A DNA stretch of 64,000 bases from Idiomarina zobellii (GCF_900100855.1 NZ_FNCB01000009.1:21604-85603), one strand, 5' to 3'; shown: positions 28,401-38,530, counted from the first letter of the stretch. Numbers and translations: made by a program. Notes: generated by a model not told the origin, from the sequence alone.

Positions 28401-28644
28401 AGTTAATGATGCCGTGTTTGATGGCGCATGGTCGCGACTACGCCCGGTATTAATGACGGCAATAACCTCAGCGTTAGGACTCATTCCCATGCTGTTTGCA
28501 ACCGGCGCAGGCGCTGAAATTCAGCGTCCATTGGCCACCGTCATTGTTGGCGGTTTGGTGTCTGCGACATTGCTAACACTGGTTATCTTACCCGTGCTCT
28601 ATCCTTGGTTTTCGAAACAAAAAATTAAGGATCTGAGCCGTTAG
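25447..28644 (+). CDS. czcA: HME-RND inner-membrane pump of the second system, CzcA type
   Basis: A 1065-residue RND pump. Its TM4 motif is AIGMLVDGSVVMVEN, unlike the DFG form of the first pump. A hydrophilic insert rich in Asp, Glu, His and Arg (EHQDDAEQRTEHRDPDPQ, about residue 437) follows TM4 on the predicted cytoplasmic side. The Cu-specific methionines of CusA are missing (TINIRVTLAP, SNIEIYVG, RVDELLSG), so a divalent cation is expected. The protein ends WFSKQKIKDLSR. A GC-rich hairpin and czcD follow. Confidence 0.92.
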   Translation: MFQRIIQFAVANRLLLVLALFSISIASFFIIPKLNLDAFPDVTNVQVTVNTEAPGLAAPEVEQLITYPIESVMYALPDVKEVRSISKTGLSGITVVFDESVDIYFARQLVFERLQAAKELIPEGVGTPEMGPNSSGLGQVYQYLLLAEPGSGVSSIELRSLNDYVVKLLLMPVEGITEVLSFGGEVKQYQVNLNPAKLLSYDLTQQDVMSAVNKNNGNVGGWYMPRGQEQLVIRGTGWLESGKKGLQQIRQIPLKTVDGVSVTLGQVADVEIGSEIRQGAVSMSRKVDGEVNQLGEVVSGIVLKRMGSNTKATIDGIKKRIPLIQQALPEGVTFEPYYDQADLIQKAVSTVAYSLLIAFVFIIAVLTLFLLNIRATFLVLLSIPVSIAIALMVMSAMGMSANLMSLGGIAVAIGMLVDGSVVMVENIFKHLSRPDSEHQDDAEQRTEHRDPDPQAAKLDSHGIKLRVKEAANEVARPVFFAAMIILVVFMPLFSFQGVEAKLFEPMAISIMLAIISAVFVAIMVVPALASYFFSRGIKPRENKLLKPLDNGYKRLLSVALRSKKAVITLASVLFVGALVLVPRLGTEFAPELEEGTINIRVTLAPSSNLETALEVAPKLEKILMSFPETTYALSRIGRAEVGGDPEPISNIEIYVGVKPQSEWTTASDRYALQEKMEAKLDDHPGLLFNFSQPIATRVDELLSGVRSQLAIKLFGPELDVLARKGQEIESAVKQVDGAVAVAMEQIKGEAQLVVSPKRQQLSRYGLNVSDVLSVVDNGLGGASAGQIIRGNERYDIYVRLAKQFRDTPESIRSLRLLTPSGAWVTVGEVAHVAIESGPPQIRRDDVQRRVVIQSNVQGRDMGSVVADIRKAIDEKVDLPTGYSVDIGGQFESQQRAQERLSIVVPISLALIALLLYFAFGTMGQAMLILVNVPLAVIGGIVALYVSGQYLSVPSAVGFITLFGVAVLNGVVLVESINQRITDGHAVNDAVFDGAWSRLRPVLMTAITSALGLIPMLFATGAGAEIQRPLATVIVGGLVSATLLTLVILPVLYPWFSKQKIKDLSR

Positions 28645-28658
28645 GGTTCAGCACTTAA

Positions 28659-28680
28659 GGGGGCGGTTATTGCCGCCCCT
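28659..28680 (+). terminator. GC-rich hairpin between the RND gene and czcD
   Basis: GGGGCGG-TTATT-GCCGCCCC forms a strong stem 14 nt past the stop at 28644, followed by TTCTACTA. The short T-run makes it a weak or partial terminator that may reduce czcD expression relative to the pump. Confidence 0.5.
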
Positions 28681-28703
28681 TCTACTACAAAGAGGAACGT
28701 ATT

Positions 28704-29591
28704 ATGGGGCATCACCATAACCATGATCACTCAAAGGACATGCCGTCCAACCGATTAGGGTGGGCATTTGTTCTTAACTTTGTTTTCACCATTATCGAGT
28801 TTATTGGTGGCTTTCTTACCAACAGTACCGCCATTTTAGCTGATGCCGTTCATGATCTTGGCGATAGCTTGTCGCTTGGCCTGGGGTGGGTACTTAATAA
28901 GCTGGGCAAAAAACAGGCTAACCAACACTTTACCTACGGTTATAAGCGACTCAATCTTGCCGGTGCATTTATTAATGCCGTTGTTTTAATCGCAGGCTCT
29001 GCCTGGGTACTTGTGGAAGCGATTCCCAGACTCTGGAACCCTCAAATGCCCATCGCTGATGGCATGATCGCTTTAGCCGTCGTTGGCATTACAGTTAATG
29101 GATTTGCCGCTTACAAATTGTCAGAGGGCAAAACGTTAAACGAACGCGTTGTTAACTGGCACTTGCTGGAGGATGTTCTCGGCTGGGTTGCTGTACTTAT
29201 CGTTGGTATTGTTTTGTTGTTCGTAGACTGGCCAATTCTCGACCCTATATTGTCGATTGGCTTTACTCTATTTATTTTAGTGAATGTGCTGCGCAACCTG
29301 TGGGCAACGCTGAAACTCTTCATACAAGCAACTCCGGACAAAAAAACCTACAGACAAGTCGCTGACGCTTTACTGGAGCTACCTCATGTTGCTGACCTAC
29401 ACCATTTGCATTTTTGGTCACTAGACGGCGAGGAGCATGTATTAACCGTTCATTTGGTGTTAACTGAAAATCTTGATATCGAGGCCCGTAGCGACTTAAA
29501 ACAGCACATCGATAACGTCCTTGCGCCCTATGCTCTAAGCCATACAACGGTAGAACTAGAAGATCCTGATGAAGCGTGTAGGGACAACTGA
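28704..29591 (+). CDS. czcD: Cation diffusion facilitator CzcD
   Basis: A 295-residue CDF antiporter exporting Zn, Co or Cd from cytoplasm to periplasm. It opens with the metal-binding [14 protein letters not shown]. Six membrane segments include the site motifs [16 protein letters not shown] (TM2) and [15 protein letters not shown] (TM5), giving the HD-HD/ED set of zinc-type CDFs. A cytoplasmic C-terminal domain follows ([20 protein letters not shown]). It supplies the periplasmic metal that the RND system upstream then expels. A good AGAGGAACG ribosome site precedes the ATG. Confidence 0.93.
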   Translation: MGHHHNHDHSKDMPSNRLGWAFVLNFVFTIIEFIGGFLTNSTAILADAVHDLGDSLSLGLGWVLNKLGKKQANQHFTYGYKRLNLAGAFINAVVLIAGSAWVLVEAIPRLWNPQMPIADGMIALAVVGITVNGFAAYKLSEGKTLNERVVNWHLLEDVLGWVAVLIVGIVLLFVDWPILDPILSIGFTLFILVNVLRNLWATLKLFIQATPDKKTYRQVADALLELPHVADLHHLHFWSLDGEEHVLTVHLVLTENLDIEARSDLKQHIDNVLAPYALSHTTVELEDPDEACRDN

Positions 29592-29593
29592 TA

Positions 29594-29929
29594 ATGAGTG
29601 CATTATTTTTATTGAAAACGCTCGGGTTATTTATTGCAACCGCAATTGCCGAAATTGTCGGTTGCTATTTACCCTACCTATGGCTCAAAGAGGGCCATTC
29701 CGTTTGGTTGCTCATTCCGGCAGCAATAAGCTTAGCTTTATTTGCTTACTTATTAACACTTCATCCAGCGGAAAGCGGGCGGGTCTACGCAGCTTATGGT
29801 GGTATTTACGTGTTAACTGCCATAGTCTGGCTGCGAATTGTCGATAAATCGCCACTATCCAATTTCGACCTGATTGGCACGGCGTTTGTGCTAACCGGTA
29901 TGGGGATTCTTGTGTATGGCTGGCGTTAG
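29594..29929 (+). CDS. ynfA: YnfA/UPF0060 family small membrane protein
   Basis: A 111-residue protein with four membrane helices. It matches the YnfA family: [17 protein letters not shown] near the start and [18 protein letters not shown] in the second half. YnfA is related to small multidrug-resistance transporters, but its physiological substrate is unsettled. It starts 2 bp after the czcD stop, so it is translated with it. In many proteobacteria ynfA-like genes travel with czcD or mer cassettes. Confidence 0.9.
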   Translation: MSALFLLKTLGLFIATAIAEIVGCYLPYLWLKEGHSVWLLIPAAISLALFAYLLTLHPAESGRVYAAYGGIYVLTAIVWLRIVDKSPLSNFDLIGTAFVLTGMGILVYGWR

Positions 29930-29980
29930 CTATAAAGCAATTCAGTTAAAGAACTCCGCTCAAAAGTTTTACTACACAGA

Positions 29981-30424
29981 CTAACGCACCTTATGTTTGT
30001 CCGTGGTAGCGTCCTCAACCCCGTCATTAAGCGAGGCCATCAGTGGACAATAGACATCTCCGTGTCCGGCGCTGCATTTTTGCACCAGCTCATTCAACGC
30101 TCGTTCAATTTGCTGTAAGTGCGATATCTTTCGACGAACACTGGTGAGCTTTTGCTCCCCAAGCTCCCGTGCCTCATCGCAATGAGCGCCATCTTGCAGA
30201 GTTAATAGCTCACCAATTTCATCCAGACTAAATCCAAGCCATTGAGACGCGCGAATAAAATGAAGCCGAGCAAGCGCTTGTTCGTCGTAATGTCGGATCC
30301 CCCCATACGGCTTTTCCGGCTCGCTCATTAGCCCTCGGCGCTGATAATAGCGCACCGTTTCCACGCCCACGCCGGCTGTTTTGGCCAGCGTGCCAATTGT
30401 CATTACGTTGCGTTTTTTTAACAT
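29981..30424 (-). CDS. merR: Mercury-responsive regulator MerR
   Basis: A 147-residue MerR. HTH MTIGTLAKTAGVGVETVRYYQ is followed by the dimer helix, and the three Hg-binding cysteines are in GAHCDEA, VQKCSAG and VYCPLMA, as in Tn501/Tn21 MerR. I start at 30424 because a start at 30466 would place the mer operator inside the gene; the ATG at 30403 is also possible. It is divergent from merTPA, binds the operator at 30430-30460, represses without Hg(II) and activates with it. Confidence 0.93.
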   Translation of the reverse strand: MLKKRNVMTIGTLAKTAGVGVETVRYYQRRGLMSEPEKPYGGIRHYDEQALARLHFIRASQWLGFSLDEIGELLTLQDGAHCDEARELGEQKLTSVRRKISHLQQIERALNELVQKCSAGHGDVYCPLMASLNDGVEDATTDKHKVR

Positions 30425-30429
30425 AGCTA

Positions 30430-30460
30430 TTGCTTCCGTAGTGAGGTACGGGTTTAAGAT
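30430..30460 (+). promoter_or_regulatory. mer promoter/operator
   Basis: TTGCTT (-35, 30430-30435) and TAAGAT (-10, 30455-30460) are separated by 19 bp holding the dyad CCGTA-GTGAGG-TACGG. This is the MerR-regulated layout, in which Hg-MerR untwists the long spacer. It lies between merR and merT. Confidence 0.88.
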
Positions 30461-30498
30461 TAACACATTAAAGCAAAATGCCCGAAGGAGTTACTCTT

Positions 30499-30849
30499 AT
30501 GTCAAATTCAAAATCTGGTCGGGGCTCTCTTCTCGCGGGAGGGATCGCAGCGACTCTGGCATCTGCGTGTTGTCTGGGTCCCCTCATATTACTTGCACTC
30601 GGTGTATCCGGGGCCTGGATTGGGAGCCTCACAGCACTTGAGCCTTATCGACCCATTTTTATTACCATTGCATTGATTGCCATATTCTTTGCCTGGCGTC
30701 GAATATACCGGCGTGCTGATGACTGCAACCCTGATAACACCTGCGCAACGCCAAATGCTCGTAAGAGCTACAAAGTGATGTTTTGGCTCGTTGCGGTGCT
30801 TACTTTAACAGCATTGGCTTACCCCTATGTTGTTCCTTTGTTTTACTAG
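30499..30849 (+). CDS. merT: Mercuric ion transporter MerT
   Basis: A 116-residue inner-membrane protein with three membrane helices. The first contains the CC pair in LASACCLGPLILLALGVSG, and the cytoplasmic loop has the second pair (DDCNPDNTCA), which passes Hg(II) to MerA. AAGGAG sits 8 nt before the ATG. It is followed 13 bp later by merP. MerT imports mercury received from MerP. Confidence 0.94.
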   Translation: MSNSKSGRGSLLAGGIAATLASACCLGPLILLALGVSGAWIGSLTALEPYRPIFITIALIAIFFAWRRIYRRADDCNPDNTCATPNARKSYKVMFWLVAVLTLTALAYPYVVPLFY

Positions 30850-30862
30850 GAGGCAATACACG

Positions 30863-32621
<1,759 letters not shown>

Positions 32622-32627
32622 GATAAC

Positions 32628-32697
32628 CTAGCTTAACTTCACTGGACAGTTACCAATATTTCGGATTTAGCTGCTGGTTGGTGATAGGTTAAGCTAG
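32628..32697. repeat. Inverted repeat downstream of merA
   Basis: CTAGCTTAAC (32628-32637) and its exact complement (32688-32697) flank 50 bp directly after the merA stop. No T-tract follows. It may be a relic of a mobile-element junction or a weak structure at the operon end. The rest of 32622-32763 shows nothing recognisable. Confidence 0.4.
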
Positions 32698-32763
32698 TTC
32701 AGGAGTGATAATAGTTGTTATAAGCACTTTTTTCTCATTCATATTAGCTCTTATTTGTCTCAC

Positions 32764-32940
32764 TTATTTGACAATAAGTTTTCCTAGATACCTTTGCATC
32801 TGACAATGAAAATCGTATTCTCCGGTCTTTAATACTGGCAATTCGATCAACTTTAACTTTTTGGTCGGTAAAGTATCGCTGATCCCCAGATCAGGAATAA
32901 GCAAAGTTTCAGAGCAACAGATTTAAAGGCTTCCAGTTTG
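32764..32940 (-). pseudogene. Truncated second copy of the cupredoxin gene
   Basis: Read on the minus strand, this stretch gives CSETLLIPDLGISDTLP, then GEYDFHCQMQRYLGKLIVK and a stop. It is clearly homologous to the C-terminal half of the cupredoxin at 33975. Upstream of the Cys the frame meets a stop and no N-terminal half or membrane anchor is found, so the fragment has lost its start. Metal ligands of the C-terminal half are still readable. It probably arose by tandem duplication around the DUF5676-like and Met-rich genes, followed by decay. Confidence 0.75.
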
Positions 32941-32949
32941 ACAACAATC

Positions 32950-33216
32950 TCATTTAGCCGTTTTCATTTGTTTATTATATAACGTTACAATTAGCCAGCC
33001 AGTAATCATAGCTCCCAAGGACCACCCGAATAATCCCGTAACAAATCCACTAAAACTCAAATGCCACTCGAAACCAGAGAGTTTTCCGTGAACCATGCCT
33101 TCTGTTAAAGCCATCATGCTAGAGGGCATAATAAGCACTAGCAAGCTACAAACTCCCCATAAAACTGCGAAAGCACCGCCAGCTGCTAAGCCAAATTTCT
33201 TTGCATTAAGTTTCAT
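32950..33216 (-). CDS. Small membrane protein, DUF5676-like
   Basis: An 88-residue protein starting MKLNAKKFGLAAGGAFAVLWG, with two hydrophobic helices separated by MVHGKLSGFEWHLS. AAGGAGGA stands just before the ATG at 33216. The N-terminal sequence and two-helix form fit what I recall of DUF5676 membrane proteins, whose function is unknown and which occur in copper and mercury clusters. It lies downstream of the Met-rich protein, probably in the same transcript. Confidence 0.65.
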   Translation of the reverse strand: MKLNAKKFGLAAGGAFAVLWGVCSLLVLIMPSSMMALTEGMVHGKLSGFEWHLSFSGFVTGLFGWSLGAMITGWLIVTLYNKQMKTAK

Positions 33217-33319
33217 AACTTCCTCCTTAAAAATACCGTTGTAAATTAGATATATTGAAAAAGTACCGCTACTTGCACACTGCAAGTAGCGGCATTTCCA
33301 ACGGAGAGCTTAATCTCTA

Positions 33320-33760
33320 CTACATTTCCTTTTTTTCTTCACTCTGATGTTCCATCATCTGCTCCATCATCATTTGCATCATATCCATTCTATGCTCCAT
33401 CATTTTCATTTTATTCATCATATTCTCTTTGCCCATTTGCTCTGCTTTGTCTCCCTTTTTATGTTCTCCTTTGTTCATGCCTTTATCCATCCCATGGTTC
33501 ATCATTTGCATTCCCTTCTGCATTGACTTCATGTGTTCTTCCATTAGTTTTTTACGTTTCTTGGGATCGGATTCGCTTTTTATTTTTTCCATAGCTTCGC
33601 GCATTTCTTGCATGTGCTCATTCATTGATGTCATTTTTTCATGATGCATCATTCCACTCATTGAACCTGTTTTATCATCACCATGTTTATGCTGTGCATC
33701 AGCAAAGACAGGAGAGGCCATTAAAGCTGTGATAGTTAAAGCTGAAAGTACTTTTTTCAT
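33320..33760 (-). CDS. Periplasmic Met/His-rich copper-binding protein
   Basis: A 146-residue protein with a signal peptide (KKVLSALTITALMASPVFA) and then an extremely Met, His, Lys and Glu-rich chain. Examples are GSMSGMMHHEKMTSMNEHMQ, the repeated MQKGMQMMNHGMDKGM and MEHRMDMMQMMMEQMMEHQ. Methionine clusters are typical Cu(I)/Ag(I) sites, so it may sequester copper in the periplasm. No catalytic domain is visible, and the pattern favours a helical, partly disordered chain. It lies between the DUF5676-like gene and the cupredoxin-CopA ATPase pair. Confidence 0.8.
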   Translation of the reverse strand: MKKVLSALTITALMASPVFADAQHKHGDDKTGSMSGMMHHEKMTSMNEHMQEMREAMEKIKSESDPKKRKKLMEEHMKSMQKGMQMMNHGMDKGMNKGEHKKGDKAEQMGKENMMNKMKMMEHRMDMMQMMMEQMMEHQSEEKKEM

Positions 33761-33807
33761 TTTATTACCCTCTTGACTATGACCAAATTGTATTGGTCTC
33801 ATTAATT

Positions 33808-34017
33808 TTACTTTGTTTCACTATCGTTAAATCTTGGAACCCACGCTGACGTAGATCCCATATAACGGCAGTATTCATCGCCGAATTCTTCAATGCCTTC
33901 GATGAAATTGAATTTCATTGAATCTAGCGGAAAACTTTTAAAATTCTCATTGTGACCTGGACGTTTTAAGCCATTTAACCAGCAACGATTTTTCCCCGAT
34001 ACATTTGCATCTGGCAA
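33808..34017 (-). CDS. Doubtful short open frame
   Basis: A 69-codon frame whose first third overlaps the end of the cupredoxin gene in another phase. The rest (SMKFNFIEGIEEFGDEYCRY and onward) has a protein-like composition but no family I recognise and no clear ribosome site. An internal ATG at about 33918 would give a 36-residue product. It may be the tail of a decayed gene. Confidence 0.25.
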   Translation of the reverse strand: MPDANVSGKNRCWLNGLKRPGHNENFKSFPLDSMKFNFIEGIEEFGDEYCRYMGSTSAWVPRFNDSETK

Positions 34018-34328
34018 TGAAAGTCATACTCTCCGGGTTCCAGTGCTGGTATTTGAATTGGCTTTAATTTGTTAAAAGGCAACGTTTCACTGATTTCCAG
34101 GTCAGGGATAAGCAGAGTTTCAGAGCAAGGCGATTGATCCTTCCGCAGAAACCTGAGTTCAACCGGCTTACCTTCAGGTACGTTTATTCTCGAAGGCGAG
34201 TAGGTGCCGTTTTCGACGGCAATCACCCAATCACCTTCTCCCAGCTTCATCTGCTTGGGCGTGTAAAGCCAAAACCACCAGACGATCAGTGCGATCAGAG
34301 CGATACCAGCAATATTAATAAATAACAT
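33975..34328 (-). CDS. Membrane-anchored cupredoxin-like protein
   Basis: A 117-residue protein with an N-terminal membrane helix (INIAGIALIALIVWWFWLY) followed by a single cupredoxin domain (PF13473-like). Candidate copper ligands are the Cys in SPCSETLL and the His, Cys and Met of GEYDFHCQMQMY. It lies 37 bp after the Cu P-type ATPase gene on the same strand and could accept Cu(I) exported by it. A decayed partial copy lies at 32764-32940. Confidence 0.82.
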   Translation of the reverse strand: MLFINIAGIALIALIVWWFWLYTPKQMKLGEGDWVIAVENGTYSPSRINVPEGKPVELRFLRKDQSPCSETLLIPDLEISETLPFNKLKPIQIPALEPGEYDFHCQMQMYRGKIVAG

Positions 34329-34365
34329 ATTTATTCTCCTGAATGCGCCAATGTTAAAAGGTGCA

Positions 34366-36627
34366 TTAATGTTTCTTGGCTTTGAAAAAGCGTAACCGGT
34401 TAGCGTTGCTCACTACCGTAAGCGAAGAAAAAGCCATTGCTGCACCTGCAATAACCGGACTCAACAGCATTCCAAAAAATGGATACAGAACGCCTGCGGC
34501 AAAAGGAATACCTGCTACGTTGTAAATAAAAGCACCAAATAAGTTTTGTTTAATGTTGCTCAGTGTGGCCTTGCTCACCGCGACCGCATCGGCAAGCCCG
34601 TGCAACGACCCACGCATCAATGTAATATCAGCACTTTCAATAGCGACGTCCGTTCCCGTGCCAATCGCGAAGCCTACATTGGCAATAGCTAGTGCTGGCG
34701 CATCATTAATACCATCTCCCGTCATGCCAACGATTTCGCCTTCCATCTGCAGCTCCTGAACCTTTTTTGATTTTTCTTCCGGCAGAACTTCAGCGAAAAA
34801 TTCTTTAATTCCTACTTTTTCAGCAACTGCTTCTGCTGTCGCGCGATTATCACCAGTAAGCATCACTACTCGCACACCGTTATCTTGCAAACGTTTAATG
34901 GCGGCTACGGAGTCGTCTTTTATCGGGTCGGCAACTGCAATAATTGCAGCTAACTCATTATCAACGGCAAAGTACATAGGCGTCTTAGCTTCAGCAGCTA
35001 AGCCTTGGGCTTTTTCAACAAAGTTACCGAGCTCAACTTGACGTTCACGCAACAGCTTTTCATTACCGAAAAGGAGGGACTTCCCGTCAACTTCTGCCTC
35101 CACGCCATGACCAGCGATGGCGTTGAAGTTCGAGACCTTACTTGTCTTAATCCCTCTTTCCCTGGCTGACTCAACTATCGCCTGTGCTAGCGGATGTTCA
35201 GAGCCAGACTCAAGTGTCGCTGCAAGTTGCAGTACGGTTTGCTCATCGTACTCACTCGCTACTAATACGTCGGTGACTTTAGGAGAACCAAGTGTAATGG
35301 TGCCCGTTTTATCCAGGATCATAGCCGATACTTTCGACGCTGTTTGCAATGCTTCGCCATTGCGAATCAGCACACCTGCCTCTGCGGCTTTTCCTACACC
35401 CACCATTACCGACATAGGCGTCGCCAGGCCTAATGCGCAAGGGCAAGCAATAATCAAGACAGTGGTCGCTGATACCACAGCAAAGGCCAGTGCCGGCTCA
35501 GGCCCAAAGTTAAGCCAAGCTAGAGCACTGATAACAGCGATAATCATAACGACTGGCACAAAGTAAGCTGAAATAACATCGGCAAGACGACCGATTGGGG
35601 GCTTAGAGTTTTGCGCCCGTTTCACCATGTTAATAATTTGAGCAAGTGCTGTATCTTTTCCGACTCTTGTCGCTTGAAACAAAAAGGAACCACTTTTATT
35701 TATCGTGCCCGCCACAACGTCATCACCAACTGATTTTTCCACGGGCATGGGTTCACCCGTTAGCATAGATTCATCAACGGTGGTACTTCCCTCTATAACT
35801 TTTCCATCAACAGGGATTTTTTCTCCGGGACGAACACGTACTACGTCCTCCTCGAGTACGTCTTCGATAGCGATATCCAATTGTTTATCGTCACGAATCA
35901 CCCTTGCGGTTTTCGCCTGCAAACCAATGAGACGTTTTATGGCTTCGGACGTGCGCCCACGAGCTTTCAGTTCAAGTGCCAACCCCAGATTGATCAAACC
36001 GATAATCATCGCAGTCGCTTCAAAGTAAACGTGACGCGCCATTTCCGGAACTAGGTGTGGAACGATTACAACCACCATGGAATACAACCAGGCTGTACCA
36101 GTACCAAGCGCGATCAGCGTATCCATATTAGCGGAATGATTTTTCAGGGACTGCCAGGCACCAACAAAGAAATGTTTGCCAGAGAAATAAAGTACACCTA
36201 ACGTTAGAATACCTACGACTAACCATGTCACACGTTCTGAGGTAGTGGTAACCGTCATTTCACCAACAAAAAGGCTATAAATCATTAGGGGTACACCTAA
36301 CGACAGCGCGACGGTCATCTCACGCATCAGTCGCTTATAGTAAGCCCAGTCGGCTTGCTCTTTTTCTGCCAACGCATCATCGCCACTTTGGGAAGTGGCT
36401 ACTTTAGCGCTATACCCCGCCTTCTCTACCGCTTTCACTAAAGCGCTCGGACTTGCTGTTCCTGTCACACTGACTGTTCGCTGCGCAAAGTTCATCTCTG
36501 CATTTTCCACACCGGATACAGACTTTAGTGCACTCTCGATTTTGCCAACACAACTCGCGCAACCGGCTCCCTCGATAATGAGTTCCTCAATGGAACTACT
36601 ACTAACGTCCTCAGTTTTCACACCCAT
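34366..36627 (-). CDS. copA: Copper-exporting P1B-type ATPase CopA
   Basis: A 753-residue P-type ATPase that exports Cu(I)/Ag(I) from the cytoplasm. One N-terminal HMA domain carries [15 protein letters not shown]. Eight membrane helices include the ion-channel motif [12 protein letters not shown]. The catalytic core has the phosphorylation site [33 protein letters not shown] and [11 protein letters not shown]. The TM7-TM8 residues [11 protein letters not shown] and [15 protein letters not shown] fit the Cu(I) subgroup. No copper regulator is adjacent. Confidence 0.95.
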   Translation of the reverse strand: MGVKTEDVSSSSIEELIIEGAGCASCVGKIESALKSVSGVENAEMNFAQRTVSVTGTASPSALVKAVEKAGYSAKVATSQSGDDALAEKEQADWAYYKRLMREMTVALSLGVPLMIYSLFVGEMTVTTTSERVTWLVVGILTLGVLYFSGKHFFVGAWQSLKNHSANMDTLIALGTGTAWLYSMVVVIVPHLVPEMARHVYFEATAMIIGLINLGLALELKARGRTSEAIKRLIGLQAKTARVIRDDKQLDIAIEDVLEEDVVRVRPGEKIPVDGKVIEGSTTVDESMLTGEPMPVEKSVGDDVVAGTINKSGSFLFQATRVGKDTALAQIINMVKRAQNSKPPIGRLADVISAYFVPVVMIIAVISALAWLNFGPEPALAFAVVSATTVLIIACPCALGLATPMSVMVGVGKAAEAGVLIRNGEALQTASKVSAMILDKTGTITLGSPKVTDVLVASEYDEQTVLQLAATLESGSEHPLAQAIVESARERGIKTSKVSNFNAIAGHGVEAEVDGKSLLFGNEKLLRERQVELGNFVEKAQGLAAEAKTPMYFAVDNELAAIIAVADPIKDDSVAAIKRLQDNGVRVVMLTGDNRATAEAVAEKVGIKEFFAEVLPEEKSKKVQELQMEGEIVGMTGDGINDAPALAIANVGFAIGTGTDVAIESADITLMRGSLHGLADAVAVSKATLSNIKQNLFGAFIYNVAGIPFAAGVLYPFFGMLLSPVIAGAAMAFSSLTVVSNANRLRFFKAKKH

Positions 36628-36706
36628 ACAAGTGCTCCTTATTTATGGAAAATTAACCAAATCAGGGCTCTTTCCCACAAAGTACCAACGATAAAATTTT
36701 CACTAA

Positions 36707-37165
36707 CTACATATCCGAAAATCGGTTCGCAGTTTGCACCATTCGTTTAATTTCATTTTCTTCAACGTTTTTTACTGTTTCTAACAGCTCTTTTGCGCTG
36801 TCTATATCAACACGGGAATATAGGTGTTCATACAACTCAATGACTTGCTCATGATGGTTTACAATGTTCTCCATAATGTGATCAGTATCTAACTCTTTAA
36901 AAGGCGAATCGCAGTGCCCATGCTCAACGATGGGATGTTTCCCAATATAGTCATAACACCAAGTGTCTAATGCATTTAGGTTGGCTGTATTCAAAAAACC
37001 TTCAACCATTCGCTCTAAGCTAGCTTCATGACCCGACACGTAGCTTAGAATCATCCGAGCTCGTTCATCTTGGTTTTGTTTAGAGCAGTGAGTCACACAC
37101 TCCTTCAGGTTTTTGTGGAAATCAACGGTCCAACTCAGTACATCTTTGATTGTTTCTATTTGCAT
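36707..37165 (-). CDS. Ferritin-like helical protein of unknown function
   Basis: A 152-residue, all-helical soluble protein without signal peptide. His, Glu and Cys residues recur in helix-like spacing: VDFHKNLKECVTHCSKQ, SGHEASLERMVEG, KHPIVEHGHCDSPF and NHHEQVIELYEHLYSR. This is the look of a ferritin-like or hemerythrin-like four-helix bundle with a possible di-metal site. I recall similar proteins near metal clusters in Marinobacter-type genomes but know of no function. It lies upstream of the CopA ATPase and downstream of the HMA-like and PII-like genes on the same strand. Confidence 0.65.
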   Translation of the reverse strand: MQIETIKDVLSWTVDFHKNLKECVTHCSKQNQDERARMILSYVSGHEASLERMVEGFLNTANLNALDTWCYDYIGKHPIVEHGHCDSPFKELDTDHIMENIVNHHEQVIELYEHLYSRVDIDSAKELLETVKNVEENEIKRMVQTANRFSDM

Positions 37166-37192
37166 TTTTTACTCCTTACCTATAATTAATTG

Positions 37193-37564
37193 TTACTTTC
37201 GTTTGCTTTTGGTACGTGGCGGGCTTCTGTGGCAACTCCACGGTGTATGCTCTGCATTATCTTTAATATTTTGATCAATAAATTTGTAGTATTCCTCTTT
37301 CAAGTGAGTCCACCAGCCACTATTTATTTCAACACCAAATATTCCGAGCTTTTCCTCTATCATAGTCAGATCGACTTTAGAGGCATCATAAGCGACCGAT
37401 AACAAGTTCTGGTCAGAGTCGTAGGCAACGCTATCAAGACCAACCAAGCGATCGATTTCGTTAATCGCTTCGCGAACTTTTTTCACACTCTCAGTGTTTA
37501 GCTTTAACGTGCGCTTGACTAAGTTAATTTCCCGCACTCCGGCTCTATGATCGTTAGTTGACAT
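37193..37564 (-). CDS. HMA-like protein lacking the CxxC metal motif
   Basis: A 123-residue soluble protein. Residues 20-75 (TLKLNTESVKKVREAINEID, then GLDSVAYDSDQNLLSVAYD) follow the beta-alpha-beta layout of HMA domains, but the Cys pair is absent. The C-terminus is basic with one Cys and His (PWSCHRSPPRTKSKRK). I use the ATG at 37564, since a longer frame adds ten hydrophobic residues without a better ribosome site. It sits between the PII-like and ferritin-like genes with short gaps, so the three form one unit. Confidence 0.6.
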   Translation of the reverse strand: MSTNDHRAGVREINLVKRTLKLNTESVKKVREAINEIDRLVGLDSVAYDSDQNLLSVAYDASKVDLTMIEEKLGIFGVEINSGWWTHLKEEYYKFIDQNIKDNAEHTPWSCHRSPPRTKSKRK

Positions 37565-37621
37565 CAGTACTGTCCTATTTATTAAAACTACCAATATGCT
37601 TCAGTCGACGTTGCCGCGATA

Positions 37622-37960
37622 TTAACGTTGTAACGAGAGTTCTTTATCAGTCGCTGCTCGTTTGTCGTGAACCCAAAGCAATTCATCTATTGGCGAGATA
37701 CAGACTAAGCCCTCGTTAGATACCCCGGTATGGGCCGCTTCAACTACCAAAAACGCAACGTCACGCGCGTCATCACTGTTCACATAAACTTCGAGCTGTA
37801 CGTGCTCAACTAAGTGATCATCGTTATAACTATCGAAGTAATAGCCTCGACCTCGAACAGGAAACAATGTAAAGCCGCTAACGCCACACCCAACCAGAGT
37901 CTCCTCCACTGCGTCTTGCCGAAGTTGATCAAAAATAGCGGTGATTTTAGATAGGTTCAT
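37622..37960 (-). CDS. PII-like (GlnB-fold) small regulatory protein
   Basis: A 112-residue protein with the PII fold pattern. It begins MNLSKITAIFDQLRQDAVEE, has the T-loop-like segment GFTLFPVRGRGYYFDSY, then VEHVQLEVYVNSDDARDV and the C-terminal GLVCISPIDELLWVHDKRA. PII-like proteins are found next to HME-RND pump genes, though their ligand is unclear. AGGAGA precedes the ATG at 37960. It starts the run of three small genes leading to the CopA ATPase. Confidence 0.75.
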   Translation of the reverse strand: MNLSKITAIFDQLRQDAVEETLVGCGVSGFTLFPVRGRGYYFDSYNDDHLVEHVQLEVYVNSDDARDVAFLVVEAAHTGVSNEGLVCISPIDELLWVHDKRAATDKELSLQR

Positions 37961-38053
37961 ATATTCTCCTACAAGCCTTAAGTCACTTAACTTAAGAGCT
38001 CTATCTAGCATGATTAAATTTCGAAAAAAGTTTTAATTGAAATTCAGCAGGAG

Positions 38054-38431
38054 CTATTTCGGAGGATAAAAAATATCAAAAGACATTTGCTTAACATTCC
38101 CTTCATATGAAAGAGGATGCTGCAAGTAACCAATTGACTTTATTGGTAAATTGAACGGAATTAATACTAAAGGTGAGCTTGCAGAGTTGCACTCCGCATC
38201 CATTAAACATGTATCAGCAGAGTCAGTTAAACAATAACAGCACGTTTTACTGGCAGGTTGTTCGTCGTCATCACAATGAATGTTGCTTTTTCTCTCGTTT
38301 GCAACATCTGCCTGATTAACGTTGATTACGTGCTCTGCGCTGGAGGCAGTATTATGGACAGGAGCAGCTGGGAAGGATAGTTGAATCACTATTCCTAGCA
38401 TAAGCACAACTAAAAATTTTGTTTGAGCCAT
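38054..38431 (-). CDS. Small secreted Cys-rich protein next to the Cus operon
   Basis: A 125-residue protein with a signal peptide (KFLVVLMLGIVIQLSFPAA). The centre holds NIHCDDDEQPASKTCCYC and SADTCLMDAECNS, giving six Cys residues with acidic neighbours. The end is FDIFYPPK, a looser form of the Pro-Pro tail seen in the other small operon-head proteins. It lies between cusA (end at 38531) and the PII-like gene, all on the minus strand. No known family is recognised; a periplasmic metal-binding role is plausible. Confidence 0.62.
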   Translation of the reverse strand: MAQTKFLVVLMLGIVIQLSFPAAPVHNTASSAEHVINVNQADVANERKSNIHCDDDEQPASKTCCYCLTDSADTCLMDAECNSASSPLVLIPFNLPIKSIGYLQHPLSYEGNVKQMSFDIFYPPK

Positions 38432-38530
38432 ATGTGTGTCCCCAATCCCGAATTTTAACCTAGCATACTTGTTAGCGCACATCATTGATCAAGATCAATG
38501 ATGTGCGTCTCTTAACTAAAATAATTGGTC

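Noticed and set aside
33420..33700. Repeat tract in the Met-rich gene considered as a tandem DNA repeat or CRISPR-like array
   Set aside because: The repetition comes from Met, His and Lys codon bias; units are irregular and no spacer pattern exists. No CRISPR array was seen anywhere in the window.
35117..35566. 149-codon open frame opposite the CopA ATPase gene
   Set aside because: It is a shadow of the ATPase on the other strand, with no independent start signals or motifs.
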